Notes: a model not told the origin generated them from the letters alone. Numbered from the stretch's first letter, positions 8,023 through 18,357 are shown. The stretch: DNA of 64,000 bases from Sulfurimonas sediminis (GCF_014905115.1 NZ_CP041235.1:1922001-1986000), one strand, 5' to 3'. Numbers and translations: made by a program.

Positions 8023-9275
8023 TGTTTCAGGGTCTGAGTCTGGAACAGGCACCCCCTTATGCTGTTCCCATAAAATTTTATCTCAGTGGCGCCTTTTATC
8101 TTATACTTCTTTCAGCAGCCATTATAGTCTACGGATTTTCTGTAAGTTCACGATTTGATTATGAAGTCATCGCCTTAACCCATCTGCTGACTCTGGGTTT
8201 TATCACGCATGTCATGTTCGGCTCACTCTTTCAAATGTTGCCTGTCATGCTTGGCACACCCTATACCAATGTAGTAAAAAACGCAACAATCATTCACATA
8301 GCCTTAAATGCCGGGGTGCTGAGTTTTGTTGTCGGATTTCTTACCAACACAGCTCTCTTGTTGTATTTTGCAGCAATACTCCTGACAGGAACATTTTTCT
8401 ATTTTGCAATACTCTCTTTTAAAACAATTTTACTCTCTCAGGAAAAAAACACCCTGGTACAGAATTTTGCAGCTTCTTTTATAGCTCTTTTTGCAGCAGC
8501 TCTGTTTGGAGCTTTGGCACTGCTTGGACATTTTGGATTTGTTGATACACTGCGTTATGGAAATACGCATATTGCTTTTATGCTTTTTGGCTGGGTCTTT
8601 TTGCTTATAGTCTCCGTATCATATAAAATTATTCCTATGTTTTTTGTTGCGAAAGAATTTCCGATATTTGTACAAAAAAGACTCTATCCTGTGCAACTTG
8701 TACTTCTTTTTTTATTTGCCTATGCACAGCTTCAAGAAAAAACCCTGCTTCTCACTCTGACACAGTTCCTGCTTTGCGCATCAGTCATCCTCTTTGCTCT
8801 TTTGAGTATACTGATTTTACGAAAAAGAAAACGGGCAAGAAAAGATGCCAGCATCCAGCTTTGGTATTTTGCCATGGGCAATGCCATTCTTGCGTCTCTT
8901 CTTTTTACAGGTGCAGATATTTTACATGTAAACCTCTCTTTTGCTATTGGTTTTTTTGCTCTTTTTGGCGCTGTATATGCCTTAATCAATGCGATGCTTT
9001 ATAAAATCATCCCTTTTTTGACCTGGTTTCATTTAAGTTCAAATATGGTTTTTGATGCAGAAATGGGTGATGTCATTCCAAAGAAAAAGATGAACATGCA
9101 GATAAATCTGTACTATCTCGCATATTTCTTTTTTTTATGCACAGTTTTGTCACCTGCTTTTATCATACCCTCGGCAACACTCTTTTTGTTTTCATCTCTT
9201 TTGCTCCTGCTCAATATACTCAAAGCGCAAAAATATTACCGTGAGTATATGAAAAAGAAAGTAGTATTTGAGTAA
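8022..9275 (+). CDS. Polytopic membrane protein, haem-copper oxidase subunit I-like
   Basis: A 417-residue protein with about twelve hydrophobic segments and short loops. Histidines lie inside membrane segments in patterns like those of haem-copper oxidase subunit I proteins: LTHLLTLGFITHVMFGS (near 63-79), NTHIAFMLFGW (near 184-194), YKIIPMFF and, near the end, YKIIPFLTWFHL. It lacks the full oxidase ligand set that I can recognise, so it is more probably a haem-binding or NO-related relative than a working oxidase. It is coupled by 1 bp to the DUF2249 gene and lies in the hemerythrin cluster. Function unassigned. Confidence 0.6.
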   Translation: MFQGLSLEQAPPYAVPIKFYLSGAFYLILLSAAIIVYGFSVSSRFDYEVIALTHLLTLGFITHVMFGSLFQMLPVMLGTPYTNVVKNATIIHIALNAGVLSFVVGFLTNTALLLYFAAILLTGTFFYFAILSFKTILLSQEKNTLVQNFAASFIALFAAALFGALALLGHFGFVDTLRYGNTHIAFMLFGWVFLLIVSVSYKIIPMFFVAKEFPIFVQKRLYPVQLVLLFLFAYAQLQEKTLLLTLTQFLLCASVILFALLSILILRKRKRARKDASIQLWYFAMGNAILASLLFTGADILHVNLSFAIGFFALFGAVYALINAMLYKIIPFLTWFHLSSNMVFDAEMGDVIPKKKMNMQINLYYLAYFFFLCTVLSPAFIIPSATLFLFSSLLLLLNILKAQKYYREYMKKKVVFE

Positions 9276-9312
9276 TATTTTGCTATTATAAGAAAAAAAA
9301 TGAGGATATATT

Positions 9313-10080
9313 ATGATAAAAGTAGGCGTATTCGGTGCGAGCGGTAGAGTTGGCAGACTTTTAATAGAAGATTTAAAAACAACAGATGCAATGAGTTTAA
9401 GTACGGTTTTTGTAAGAAACTCACTTGATTTTTCAATAGACCCCTCAGTTTTGGTTACCTCCGATATGCAGGCATTTCTGCATGCAGCAGATATAATTAT
9501 AGATTTCTCACTCCCGGATGCCTGTGAAATACTTTTGGAGGAGGCGATGAAAACTCCCAAACCGTTAGTCATCGGAACAACAGGACTCAATACACATCAA
9601 CTCAATCTTTTAAAAGAAGCAAGTGAGCGTATGCCAGTGCTGTATGCCACAAATATGTCGCTGGGTGTAGCACTTCTGAACAAACTTGTTTATCAGGCTT
9701 CAGCAGCCCTGGAGGGATTTGATATAGAAATTGTAGAGATGCATCACAGACATAAAAAAGATGCACCAAGCGGTACTGCATTGACACTCAGTCAGTCAGC
9801 AGCAGCCGCAAGAGGACTGGATCTGGACAAAGTCCGAGTCAGTGGCAGAGACGGGAACATCGGAGAAAGAAGCAAAGATGAAATAGCTGTTATGGCTCTG
9901 CGTGGCGGGGACATCGTAGGACGCCATACTGTCGGCTTTTACAATGACGGAGAATTTATAGAACTCAACCATACCGCCACCTCAAGAAATACTTTTTCTA
10001 AAGGGGCGCTTCGTGCCGGAAAATGGCTTGCTGACAAAGAAGCCGGCCTCTACAGTATCAGTGACTGTCTGGAGCTTTAA
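9313..10080 (+). CDS. dapB: 4-hydroxy-tetrahydrodipicolinate reductase
   Basis: DapB reduces the dihydrodipicolinate precursor with NAD(P)H in lysine and diaminopimelate synthesis. The 255-residue protein has the Rossmann motif GASGRVGR (8-15), the substrate-binding [15 protein letters not shown] (142-156), and GTTG (88-91). Its ATG follows a GAGGATAT ribosome-binding site. It ends in LEL, encoded inside a palindrome shared with the convergent pflA-like gene. Confidence 0.97.
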   Translation: MIKVGVFGASGRVGRLLIEDLKTTDAMSLSTVFVRNSLDFSIDPSVLVTSDMQAFLHAADIIIDFSLPDACEILLEEAMKTPKPLVIGTTGLNTHQLNLLKEASERMPVLYATNMSLGVALLNKLVYQASAALEGFDIEIVEMHHRHKKDAPSGTALTLSQSAAAARGLDLDKVRVSGRDGNIGERSKDEIAVMALRGGDIVGRHTVGFYNDGEFIELNHTATSRNTFSKGALRAGKWLADKEAGLYSISDCLEL

Positions 10081-10104
10081 TTTAAACCCGGGTTAAAGTT
10101 CCAG
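10069..10104. terminator. Bidirectional terminator-like palindrome between dapB and pflA
   Basis: An inverted repeat with 12-bp arms, CTGGAGCTTTAA (10069-10080) and TTAAAGTTCCAG (10093-10104), has a single mismatch and surrounds a 12-bp centre. Each arm carries the stop codon and last codons of one of the two convergent genes. It lacks a long poly-T tail, so it is either a weak intrinsic terminator or a 3'-end stabiliser. Confidence 0.6.
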
Positions 10105-12447
10105 GGCACTTTTTGCCAGTTTGGCCCAGGAAGATTTTGGGTCAGCGGCTATTGCTTCCTTATATGCTTTTTTCGCTGCATCATCTCTCCATAGTTTATC
10201 AAGTACACTGCCCAAAAGATATTTTTGCCGCGCACGCAATGTAGGGCTTAATGCCAGTTTATCCAATGATTTTATAACTTCCAAAGCCCTGTTGTACTCT
10301 TTTTTATCCATATATGCCTGATACAGTGCAAATTCTACATAAGGACTCTGCGCATAGGAGTTTGATTTGTTTTGTATCTGCATTACTTTTTTTGCATATT
10401 TTATTATCAGATTGTCATCATGTCGTTCGTTTCCGAGTGTTACCATTGCAACATAACGCTCTGTATCTTTATAATCAAGTCCAAAAAGTTCTTCGATTTT
10501 TGCCATTGCATCAATCATCTTCTCTTTTTGCTCTAATCGTTCATATGTATCAAACAGATATCTGTAAACCTCTTTGTATTTTGAATTTTTGTCATCTTCT
10601 ATCAAAGTGATTAAATCTTTGGCTGCATCCAGTACATCACTGTAATTTCCCGTAGCAAAATCAACTTTGATGTAGCGGTAAAGCCATTTTTTCCGCTCAT
10701 CCAAATCTTTGGATTTTAAATTTTTCCCTGCTATACTTTTTGAAAGCTGGAAATCTCCGCCTTTCATCGCACATTCATAAATACCGTCATCCCATTTATC
10801 CGAAAGCGTAATATTGTATTCATTCGATATGATTAAAACCTGTTTGCAGTTTTTCTTACGAAGAGACTGTTTCATCTCTCCGATAGCAGCATCCTGTATA
10901 ATTTTTTGGATATCTTTATACTCTGTCTTATCCAAAGCTTCCAGGGATTTTTTTAAAGAGAGCACCTCTTTGTATTTTCCCTCTTCTAAAAGTAATTTTG
11001 CTTTTTCATACAGTGCGCGTTTGCCTATAGTGTCATTTTGATACTCTTGAATAAGCTTGTCAAATTCTGCCAGTTTTGCAGTAGCATTTAAATCAGAAAC
11101 TTCAAAAAAGAGTGCGTCTTTGGCAACCTGAACAGCATCCACATAGTCTCCATCAGGAAACTTTTTCAAATACTCATTTAGAGCGGCCAAAGCCTTTTTC
11201 TTCTCTTTTGTTTGGGCAAGCCATAAAGCTTTGTTCTTGAGCAACTCTTCATATTCATCATATGTGGCATCAATCTCCTGCAGCAAAGTATCTGCTATAG
11301 CTGCTGCAACTTTATAGTATCCCTGATTTGCAAACTCCTCCATCATCTTTTGTGATGCTTTAAAATCTTCCATAAAAAAGCCAGGATCTGCCTGAATAAT
11401 TTTCATTGCATACTTCGAAGCCTCTTTTGGCTTGAAAGAAAGATACAAAGAGGCTAAATGGTATGCGGCATTTGCTGCAACCTCTAAATCTTTCGTCTCA
11501 TACAATGCTTTTTTATAATACTTTAACGCCTGTTTTGTGCCACCTGACTCTTCAAGCATCTCTCCCTTGTATATATATCCGAGTTGTGTAAATTTACTTT
11601 GTGGATGTTCTGTAAACAATCGGTCATAAAAGTAGTCGGCATTCGAATTTTCGCCGAGTTTGGCATATGCTTTTGCTACCAGGGAAAGGACCTCTGCAAC
11701 ATTCTCATCAGAAGAGTATTCTCTTAAAAACTCTTTTGCCACACTTACTACATTATCCCAGTCTTTTATTTTTGCATACACTTTAATTTTATAATAGAGC
11801 AGTTCTGCTTTAAAAAGCGTATTTGGATAATCATTCAATATATCATCTATACTTTCAAGACACAATTCATACTCTTTGTGTTTGTAATACTTTTTTACTT
11901 TCAAGTACTCTTTCACATCTTCTACATTTTTGATATAGACCGGGTTTCCCTGCAGATCGAGACTTCCTACATAGGGCAGTTTGTCTTTGTCAAGGTAAAA
12001 AGGAAAATCTAATGCAAGGGGAGAGGCTTCCTCCTGCTTAAACAAAGGAAATGTTTTTTTGTACCCTAGTACACTCCAATGGTCTGAATAGGTCACATTT
12101 GCATCAAAAACTTCATTGTCTTTGGTAAGATCAAATATTTCCGGAATCAATTTTATTTTGTAAAATGGCTTGATTGTAACAATAAATTTCTCATCTTTAA
12201 AAACTGTATTTACTTTAAAAAAATCATTTTGAATATGCTTGAGTTTTCGCACTGGTCTTTTTAAAAAAATACATTGAACTTCCAAAACCGTGTCAAGATC
12301 ATTTTTAATCTCTTTACATGTAAAGCGTTCAGTGTTTCGAATATCAAGTGTGGAGTATTTTATGAAATTGTCTTTTGCACTCTCTATGGAAATTTCAAGT
12401 GCAAAAGAATTTGTAAGAACAAAGGCCAGGAGTATCCATTTTAACAA
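10093..12447 (-). CDS. pflA: TPR-rich periplasmic protein, PflA-like flagellar motor component
   Basis: A 784-residue exported protein. It starts at TTG 12447 (LKWILLAFVLTNSFA signal peptide, AAGGGGGAGAG ribosome-binding site); the nearest ATG is out of frame. Residues about 20-190 form a beta-rich domain, and the rest is a solenoid of tetratricopeptide-like helical repeats (for example ALKYYKKALYETKDLE, AYMDKKEYNRALEVI). Length, order of domains and N-terminal FALEIS resemble PflA, the Campylobacter/Helicobacter protein needed for flagellar rotation as part of the periplasmic motor disk. The match is from recall of the family, not an alignment. It lies 32 bp after nuoN and may be read by nuo transcripts. 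Confidence 0.65.
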   Translation of the reverse strand: MLKWILLAFVLTNSFALEISIESAKDNFIKYSTLDIRNTERFTCKEIKNDLDTVLEVQCIFLKRPVRKLKHIQNDFFKVNTVFKDEKFIVTIKPFYKIKLIPEIFDLTKDNEVFDANVTYSDHWSVLGYKKTFPLFKQEEASPLALDFPFYLDKDKLPYVGSLDLQGNPVYIKNVEDVKEYLKVKKYYKHKEYELCLESIDDILNDYPNTLFKAELLYYKIKVYAKIKDWDNVVSVAKEFLREYSSDENVAEVLSLVAKAYAKLGENSNADYFYDRLFTEHPQSKFTQLGYIYKGEMLEESGGTKQALKYYKKALYETKDLEVAANAAYHLASLYLSFKPKEASKYAMKIIQADPGFFMEDFKASQKMMEEFANQGYYKVAAAIADTLLQEIDATYDEYEELLKNKALWLAQTKEKKKALAALNEYLKKFPDGDYVDAVQVAKDALFFEVSDLNATAKLAEFDKLIQEYQNDTIGKRALYEKAKLLLEEGKYKEVLSLKKSLEALDKTEYKDIQKIIQDAAIGEMKQSLRKKNCKQVLIISNEYNITLSDKWDDGIYECAMKGGDFQLSKSIAGKNLKSKDLDERKKWLYRYIKVDFATGNYSDVLDAAKDLITLIEDDKNSKYKEVYRYLFDTYERLEQKEKMIDAMAKIEELFGLDYKDTERYVAMVTLGNERHDDNLIIKYAKKVMQIQNKSNSYAQSPYVEFALYQAYMDKKEYNRALEVIKSLDKLALSPTLRARQKYLLGSVLDKLWRDDAAKKAYKEAIAADPKSSWAKLAKSALEL

Positions 12448-12479
12448 ACTCTCTCCCCCTTGTTTAAGATTTTAGACTA

Positions 12480-13988
12480 TTAATATCCACTGTTATATAC
12501 AAAAGCTGTAATAAACTCTAAAAGCGGATTTATAGCAACAAAAGCAAATATAGTTCCTACTGCTGCTATACCGATAATAGTTTTGAGGGCCAGTGTCGCA
12601 TTGGCAACATATATATGACCATTTGCTCCGACAACAGGCTCTTTCATAAACATATATACTATAAGTTTTAAATAATAATACCCTGCTATTGCTGAGTTAA
12701 GCGCCATAATAAGCGCAAGGATTGTGTAACCGCTTGTTACCGCAGAACTGATCAGATAGATTTTACCCCAAAAAAGAGCGAATGGCGGAATTCCTGCCAA
12801 ACTCAACATAAACAGTCCCATAATCATTGCAGGAACCGGTGCGGTTTTAATCATACCTGCAAACTTGTCATAGGAATGGTCTGACATTTGATGTTCCGGC
12901 AGACTTTTTTGACGTGATATCCATAACATTGTAAATGACCCAAGGTTGGTAAATGTAAACAGAACCCAGTATAAAAAGAGTGCACTGTTTGCCTGTGTCG
13001 TCCCTATTAATATAGCCGCCATTACAAAGCCCGCATGAGAGATAGAACTGTATGCCAGCATACGTTTTACATCCGTTTGCACCAGTGCCCACATATTTGC
13101 CACGGTCATCGTAATAATGACAAAGGCATATAAAACAATGTCAAGCCAAATGATACCACTGTGCACCAAAAATTCAAAAAATCGCATAGCCACTACAAAA
13201 GCAGCTATCTTTGGTACAATTGACATGTATCCTGCCATCGGGGCAGAAGAACCTTCATACACATCAGGTGCCCATGTATGAAACGGAATAAGTGATAATT
13301 TAAAGGCAAAAGCCGCCAGCATAAATGAGACGCCTACAAGGACATATCCGATGTCAGCATATCCGTTTGCAGCAAGAACCAACGCAATTTTATTAATCTC
13401 TACAGAACCGGTCAGGGCATAAAAGACCATGGCACCGAAACTGAAGAAACCTGCGGCCAAAGCACCCATTGTAAAGTATTTCACAGCTGCTTCAAAAGAT
13501 TTGTCACGGTTATGCATAGCTATGAGCGTATACAATGCCAAAGACGCTGTTTCCAAACCGACAAATATCAAGATCAGATTATCAGTAGCAACCATAAACT
13601 GGAAACCTGCAATCATAAATAAAAAGAGTGCAAAAAACTCAGGATAGGAAAACTCATGAAAGCGTTTGTTTGTCAAAGCCAGTGGAATAAAAAGCATTGA
13701 TGCTATAACGATAATAAACTGAGCCAACAAGGCCAGACCGTCTATCAGCATTACATCAAACATACCCAGCACTGTGCCGTTTTGGGTAAAAATCTCTGAG
13801 GCATCAAGCAAAGAGAAAAAGTCCATTGCCAAAAAGAGCAGGCTCAGTACGACGTAGAGTGATTTGTGAAGCCCACCCTTGATAACATCAATCACTAAGA
13901 TTAACAATGCACCTACTACCGGTATCAGCATAGGCGCCAGAGTCATTACATTTAACGACTCCATTGAAATATTTATCGGCGCTAACAT
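12480..13988 (-). CDS. nuoN: Complex I subunit N (antiporter-like)
   Basis: A 502-residue membrane subunit of NADH dehydrogenase-type complex I with about 14 hydrophobic helices. The proton-channel signatures of the Mrp-antiporter family are visible: a Glu in LIFVGLETASLALY, KLSLIPFHTWAPDVYEG, and a Lys-rich VKRMLAYSSISHAGF. It pumps protons at the inner membrane. Last gene of the nuo operon, overlapping nuoM by 1 bp. Confidence 0.96.
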   Translation of the reverse strand: MLAPINISMESLNVMTLAPMLIPVVGALLILVIDVIKGGLHKSLYVVLSLLFLAMDFFSLLDASEIFTQNGTVLGMFDVMLIDGLALLAQFIIVIASMLFIPLALTNKRFHEFSYPEFFALFLFMIAGFQFMVATDNLILIFVGLETASLALYTLIAMHNRDKSFEAAVKYFTMGALAAGFFSFGAMVFYALTGSVEINKIALVLAANGYADIGYVLVGVSFMLAAFAFKLSLIPFHTWAPDVYEGSSAPMAGYMSIVPKIAAFVVAMRFFEFLVHSGIIWLDIVLYAFVIITMTVANMWALVQTDVKRMLAYSSISHAGFVMAAILIGTTQANSALFLYWVLFTFTNLGSFTMLWISRQKSLPEHQMSDHSYDKFAGMIKTAPVPAMIMGLFMLSLAGIPPFALFWGKIYLISSAVTSGYTILALIMALNSAIAGYYYLKLIVYMFMKEPVVGANGHIYVANATLALKTIIGIAAVGTIFAFVAINPLLEFITAFVYNSGY

Positions 13989-15547
13989 TAGTGAACCTCC
14001 TCTATAATAGTTTTTTCTATAATTACAACTTTAGGTTTCACTAAATCTGGAATTCTTTCTTTACCTAATTCTGTTGTAGCTTTATTGTGCATTAACTGTA
14101 CAATTGATTTCACGCTGTTGTTAATCGGTTCCAACACAGGCTTAGGATATATACCCAGCCATATAGTAATGATTCCAAGTGGCAAAAGGGCAACCCATTC
14201 TCTTTTATTGACATCTTTAAGATTTTTGTTCTCTTCTTTTGTTACCTCACCAAAAAACATTTTTTTGTATGCTGCCAACATATAGATGGCACCGACAATA
14301 ATTGCTGTTCCGGCTAAAAGTGTCAAGATGTGAGACTGTTGGTAAAATCCGAGAAGTGATAAAAATTCACCTACAAAATTGATTGTCAAAGGCATTCCGA
14401 CAGAAGCCATTAACATAAGACCAAATATAGTAGCGTATCTTGGCATCACCTGTGCCAAGCCGCCAAACTCACTCATCATCTTCGTATGGCGTCTGTCATA
14501 AATAACACCTACGAGCAGGAACAGAGCCCCTGAAACAACACCATGCGCTATCATTAAAAAGATTGAACCGGAGATACCTTCAACATTTAATGCAAATGTT
14601 CCCAGGATAATGACACCCATATGTGAGATTGAGGAGTAAGCGACAACCTGCTTCACATCTTTTTGTGCATAAGCAACCATTGCAGTATACACAATCATGA
14701 TAATTGCGATGATTGCAATCGGAACCATAAAAAATGCCGAAGCATCCGGAAACATCGGTAAGGAGAATCGAATGAACGCATATGTTCCCATTTTTAACAA
14801 AATTGCTGCAAGTATTACAGAACCGATAGTCGGTGCCTGTCCGTGTGCATACGGTAACCATGTATGAAATGGAAACATTGGTACTTTAATAGCAAACCCA
14901 ATAAAAAATGCTGCAAATAACCAAAGCTGGAATGACTCTGGTAAAATCAGTCTGTACCAGTCTAAAATAGCGAAACTCCAAACACCTGTTGCCTGATAAT
15001 AAAAATATGCCATAAAAAGCATACCGACAAGCATCACAAGCGAACCTGTGAAAGTATAGAGGAAAAATTTTACTGAAGCATATATTCGCAACGGTCCACC
15101 CCATGCCCCGATAATATAGAGCATAGGCACAAGTGAAAGTTCCCAAAAAATGTAAAAGACTATTGCATCAAGTGCCACAAAAACACCGACCATCGTCATT
15201 TGTAAAAACAACAATGTAATAATCATATATTTTACATTAGGCGTATCTGTTAAACTGGCTATTCCTATCATAGTAAAAAAGGCTGCAAGAATAACAATAA
15301 ACAAAGATATACCATCCACTCCAAGTATATAATTGATTCCAAAAGAAGGAACAAGTGGCAGACTTTCCATAAACTGCATTCCGGATACATTGCCGTCAAA
15401 CACATACCACAGCCATAATGCCAGTGCAAACTCAATCGCAGAAACTGCAACACCGTATGCACGCATACTCTCTTTTTGTATCATAAAACCAAATACAGCT
15501 GCGAGTGCCGGAAAGAAAATTAATAACGATAAAATATGATCTAACAT
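13988..15547 (-). CDS. nuoM: Complex I subunit M (antiporter-like)
   Basis: A 519-residue proton-pumping membrane subunit. Characteristic motifs are FYIFWELSLVPMLYIIGAWGG (first conserved Glu helix), KVPMFPFHTWLPYAHGQAPT and DVKQVVAYSSISHMG. Length and order match NuoM rather than NuoL or NuoN. It ends in a charged cytoplasmic tail. It follows nuoL by 3 bp and overlaps nuoN by 1 bp. Confidence 0.96.
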   Translation of the reverse strand: MLDHILSLLIFFPALAAVFGFMIQKESMRAYGVAVSAIEFALALWLWYVFDGNVSGMQFMESLPLVPSFGINYILGVDGISLFIVILAAFFTMIGIASLTDTPNVKYMIITLLFLQMTMVGVFVALDAIVFYIFWELSLVPMLYIIGAWGGPLRIYASVKFFLYTFTGSLVMLVGMLFMAYFYYQATGVWSFAILDWYRLILPESFQLWLFAAFFIGFAIKVPMFPFHTWLPYAHGQAPTIGSVILAAILLKMGTYAFIRFSLPMFPDASAFFMVPIAIIAIIMIVYTAMVAYAQKDVKQVVAYSSISHMGVIILGTFALNVEGISGSIFLMIAHGVVSGALFLLVGVIYDRRHTKMMSEFGGLAQVMPRYATIFGLMLMASVGMPLTINFVGEFLSLLGFYQQSHILTLLAGTAIIVGAIYMLAAYKKMFFGEVTKEENKNLKDVNKREWVALLPLGIITIWLGIYPKPVLEPINNSVKSIVQLMHNKATTELGKERIPDLVKPKVVIIEKTIIEEVH

Positions 15548-15550
15548 ATA

Positions 15551-17470
15551 CTAAACTCCTAGAGCTGATAAGAATATAACAATCTCATCAGAATATCTTG
15601 CTGCAAGCCCAAACACCACAGCGAGTGAGAGCAGTCCAACTAAACCTGCTACCATCCATTTAAGCATAGTAGATAAGTTACCACTTTGCATTTTCCTAGT
15701 TTTCTTACCGGTACCGTACACAATACCTGCAATCCCGTCAACAGTAGCATCCACAATTTTCATATCTACTTTTGTCCAGAAAAGCTCAGAAGCTTCTCTG
15801 TATGGTTTTACAATGTACTCTTCGTAAAAATACGGAATATAGTACTGATTAAACAGCAGTTTATAGATAAATGAATTTTCTATCGGACTTGTACCATCCG
15901 GAACACTGCTCCATGAAGCATATTTTTTATATGCATACAAAATAGCAAGTGCTACAAAAAGCTGTGTACCGACCAGCATAATCCAGAGTGTTGTATGGGA
16001 GTGAATATGATACTCATGCGCACGTAAAATTTCTTCTATCATGCCAAAGAACGGTTCTTGAAAAATTCCGGCTATCATCGCAAGAATAAGCAGCGGACTC
16101 ATTGCAATGAGCATAAATCTATACGCTTCATGAGGATGAATACCAAATATCTTGTAACGCTCCTCACCGTGAAAGATCAGTGCCACAAGTCTGAATGAAT
16201 AAAATGCTGTCAGACCTGCTGTAAAGAGCAGTACTCCGTAAATTACAAAGTGATGCTCTGCAAATGCCGCTTCAAGAATCGTATCTTTGGAAAAGAATCC
16301 TGCAAACGGAAAGATTCCCGCCAAAGCCAATGAGGCAATTGTCATCATAATCCATGTCCACTTCATTACTTTTTTCAGTCCACCCATCTTAAACGGATCA
16401 AGTTCATCATGCATCGCATGCATAACATTTCCCGCACCAAGGAACAAGAGTGCTTTAAAAAACGCATGTGCCATCAGGTGAAACAGTGCAACCCAGTAAG
16501 CGCCAAGGCCTGCTGCGGCAAACATATACCCTAACTGTGAAAGCGTAGAGTAGGCAATGATTCTTTTCATATCACGGTTGACAAGGGCCATAGAAGCTGC
16601 AAACAGGGCAACAAAAGCACCAAGTGAAGCAATAAACAATCCGACATGAGGAATAAGACTATAAAGCTCATTCGAACGCACTACCAGATAAACACCCGCT
16701 GTAACCATCGTTGCCGCATGAATAAGAGCCGATACAGGTGTAGGCCCCTCCATCGCATCTGCAAGCCATGTATGCAGAGGAAACTGTGCTGATTTACCCA
16801 TTGCACCGATAAATAAAAATATACCTATCCATGTCAATGTGGCAGTGTCCAGCAGTGGCATAACGGCAAATGCTTCATCATACTGCAGTGTACCGGTATT
16901 CCAGTAGACCAAAAAGATACCGATAAGCATACCAAGGTCGGCGATACGGTTCATTATAAACGCTTCATTCGCTGCCCATGTGGCAATTTGTTTATGATAC
17001 CAAAAACCGATAAGACCCCATGAACACAGACCAACACCTTCCCAGCCTATAAAGAGTCCTACGAAGTTGTCACTCATAACAAGAACCATCATCGAGAACA
17101 CAAAGGCTGACAGCCATGCAAAGAATCTATTAAAACCTTTGTCGTGATCCATGTAACCGATAGAGTAAATATGTACGATAGTTGAAACCAGTGTAACAAC
17201 CATCATCATGGTTACCGAAATCTGATCAACAACAAAACCAAAAGGAATGTAGAGGTCTCCAGTTGCCATCCATGTCATCATCTCTACATGTACAGGCTCT
17301 CCGCCTTTGAGTATATAAATCAACAATACTGTACTTGCTGCAAATGATGTCAATATCATAAGACTCGCAACAATACCCGTAAACAGTTTCTTTGGTGTCG
17401 CTGTAAACAACGCTGAGAACAAAGAACTAACAAGGGGAGCAAAGAGTGCTATATATAAATATTTTTCCAT
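15551..17470 (-). CDS. nuoL: Complex I subunit L (antiporter-like)
   Basis: The largest proton-pumping membrane subunit, 639 residues. Family motifs include LFIGWEGVGLCSWGLIGFW, GKSAQFPLHTWLADAMEGPTPVSALIHAATMV (in two stretches) and DMKRIIAYSTLSQLGYMF. The C-terminal part carries the amphipathic lateral-helix region ending in a final membrane helix (VAGLVGLLSLAVVFGL). Three bp separate it from nuoK upstream and nuoM downstream. Confidence 0.97.
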   Translation of the reverse strand: MEKYLYIALFAPLVSSLFSALFTATPKKLFTGIVASLMILTSFAASTVLLIYILKGGEPVHVEMMTWMATGDLYIPFGFVVDQISVTMMMVVTLVSTIVHIYSIGYMDHDKGFNRFFAWLSAFVFSMMVLVMSDNFVGLFIGWEGVGLCSWGLIGFWYHKQIATWAANEAFIMNRIADLGMLIGIFLVYWNTGTLQYDEAFAVMPLLDTATLTWIGIFLFIGAMGKSAQFPLHTWLADAMEGPTPVSALIHAATMVTAGVYLVVRSNELYSLIPHVGLFIASLGAFVALFAASMALVNRDMKRIIAYSTLSQLGYMFAAAGLGAYWVALFHLMAHAFFKALLFLGAGNVMHAMHDELDPFKMGGLKKVMKWTWIMMTIASLALAGIFPFAGFFSKDTILEAAFAEHHFVIYGVLLFTAGLTAFYSFRLVALIFHGEERYKIFGIHPHEAYRFMLIAMSPLLILAMIAGIFQEPFFGMIEEILRAHEYHIHSHTTLWIMLVGTQLFVALAILYAYKKYASWSSVPDGTSPIENSFIYKLLFNQYYIPYFYEEYIVKPYREASELFWTKVDMKIVDATVDGIAGIVYGTGKKTRKMQSGNLSTMLKWMVAGLVGLLSLAVVFGLAARYSDEIVIFLSALGV

Positions 17471-17473
17471 TCT

Positions 17474-17782
17474 TTATCCTTTCATCGTTGTTAATGCATC
17501 TAGGTCAATTGAACTATGGCGTTTATACCATACTATCAGAAGTCCAAGACCGACTGCAACTTCTGAAGCTGCAATAGCGATTACAAAAAATGCAAACATC
17601 TGACCAGTCAAATCACCATAATAGTGTGAAATTGCCGCAAAAGCAACATTAACTGCATTTAAGAGTATTTCCGTTGCAAAAAACAGTAAAAGAAGGTTTT
17701 TTCTACGCATAACACCTACTAAACCAATAGCAAATAAAATAGTAGATAAAACAAGATAATGATTTAAACCTATTTCCATCAT
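17474..17782 (-). CDS. nuoK: Complex I subunit K
   Basis: A 102-residue subunit with three membrane helices. It has the conserved intramembrane glutamates of NuoK in LLLFFATEILLNAVNVAF and IAASEVAVGLGLLIVWY, which form part of the central proton path. Its ATG overlaps the nuoJ stop by 4 bp. Confidence 0.97.
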   Translation of the reverse strand: MMEIGLNHYLVLSTILFAIGLVGVMRRKNLLLLFFATEILLNAVNVAFAAISHYYGDLTGQMFAFFVIAIAASEVAVGLGLLIVWYKRHSSIDLDALTTMKG

Positions 17783-18345
17783 GAAAGTACCTTTGTGTTA
17801 TTTTGTTCTTCAATTTCAGCATCATTCATCAGTGTAATTGAAAGATCCATTTTCTTGCCTGCAAGGACAATACCTGCCACCATTGCAACAAGCAGCATAA
17901 TTGCAGCCACTTCAAACGGTACTAGATATTTTGTAAATAAAATCAGTCCTACTTCTTGAGTATTGCCTACTCCTTCAATTGCCGGATAAAGAGCAACAAT
18001 ATTTTCAGATACCATCGGCGCTGCAAAAATAACAACTACCAGAACTGCTGCCAGTGTTGAGAGTCCGACGATAATGTATTTGTTTCCCTGTTTCTCTTTA
18101 ACTTCTCTTGTCGTGTCAAAAAACATCATACCAAAAGCATATAAAGCCATTACTGCACCAGTGTAAACAATTATTTGCACTGCACCTAAAAAATCAGCAC
18201 CCAGAATAAAGAAAAATGCTGATATGAAAATCATTCCCGCTGCCAATGCACTTAATGCATATAACGCCTGTGATGTTGTCACTGTGATGAAAAACATCGT
18301 AATCGTTAAAAATGCAAACAAGTAAAATGCTACCGCTTCAAACAT
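17779..18345 (-). CDS. nuoJ: Complex I subunit J
   Basis: A 188-residue subunit with five hydrophobic helices. The helix GAVQIIVYTGAVMALYAFGMMFF matches the NuoJ TM3 region containing the pi-bulge. Its C-terminal tail (residues about 168-188) is polar and cytoplasmic. It sits between nuoI (12 bp upstream) and nuoK (4-bp overlap). Confidence 0.95.
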   Translation of the reverse strand: MFEAVAFYLFAFLTITMFFITVTTSQALYALSALAAGMIFISAFFFILGADFLGAVQIIVYTGAVMALYAFGMMFFDTTREVKEKQGNKYIIVGLSTLAAVLVVVIFAAPMVSENIVALYPAIEGVGNTQEVGLILFTKYLVPFEVAAIMLLVAMVAGIVLAGKKMDLSITLMNDAEIEEQNNTKVLS

Positions 18346-18357
18346 AATCCAAACTCC

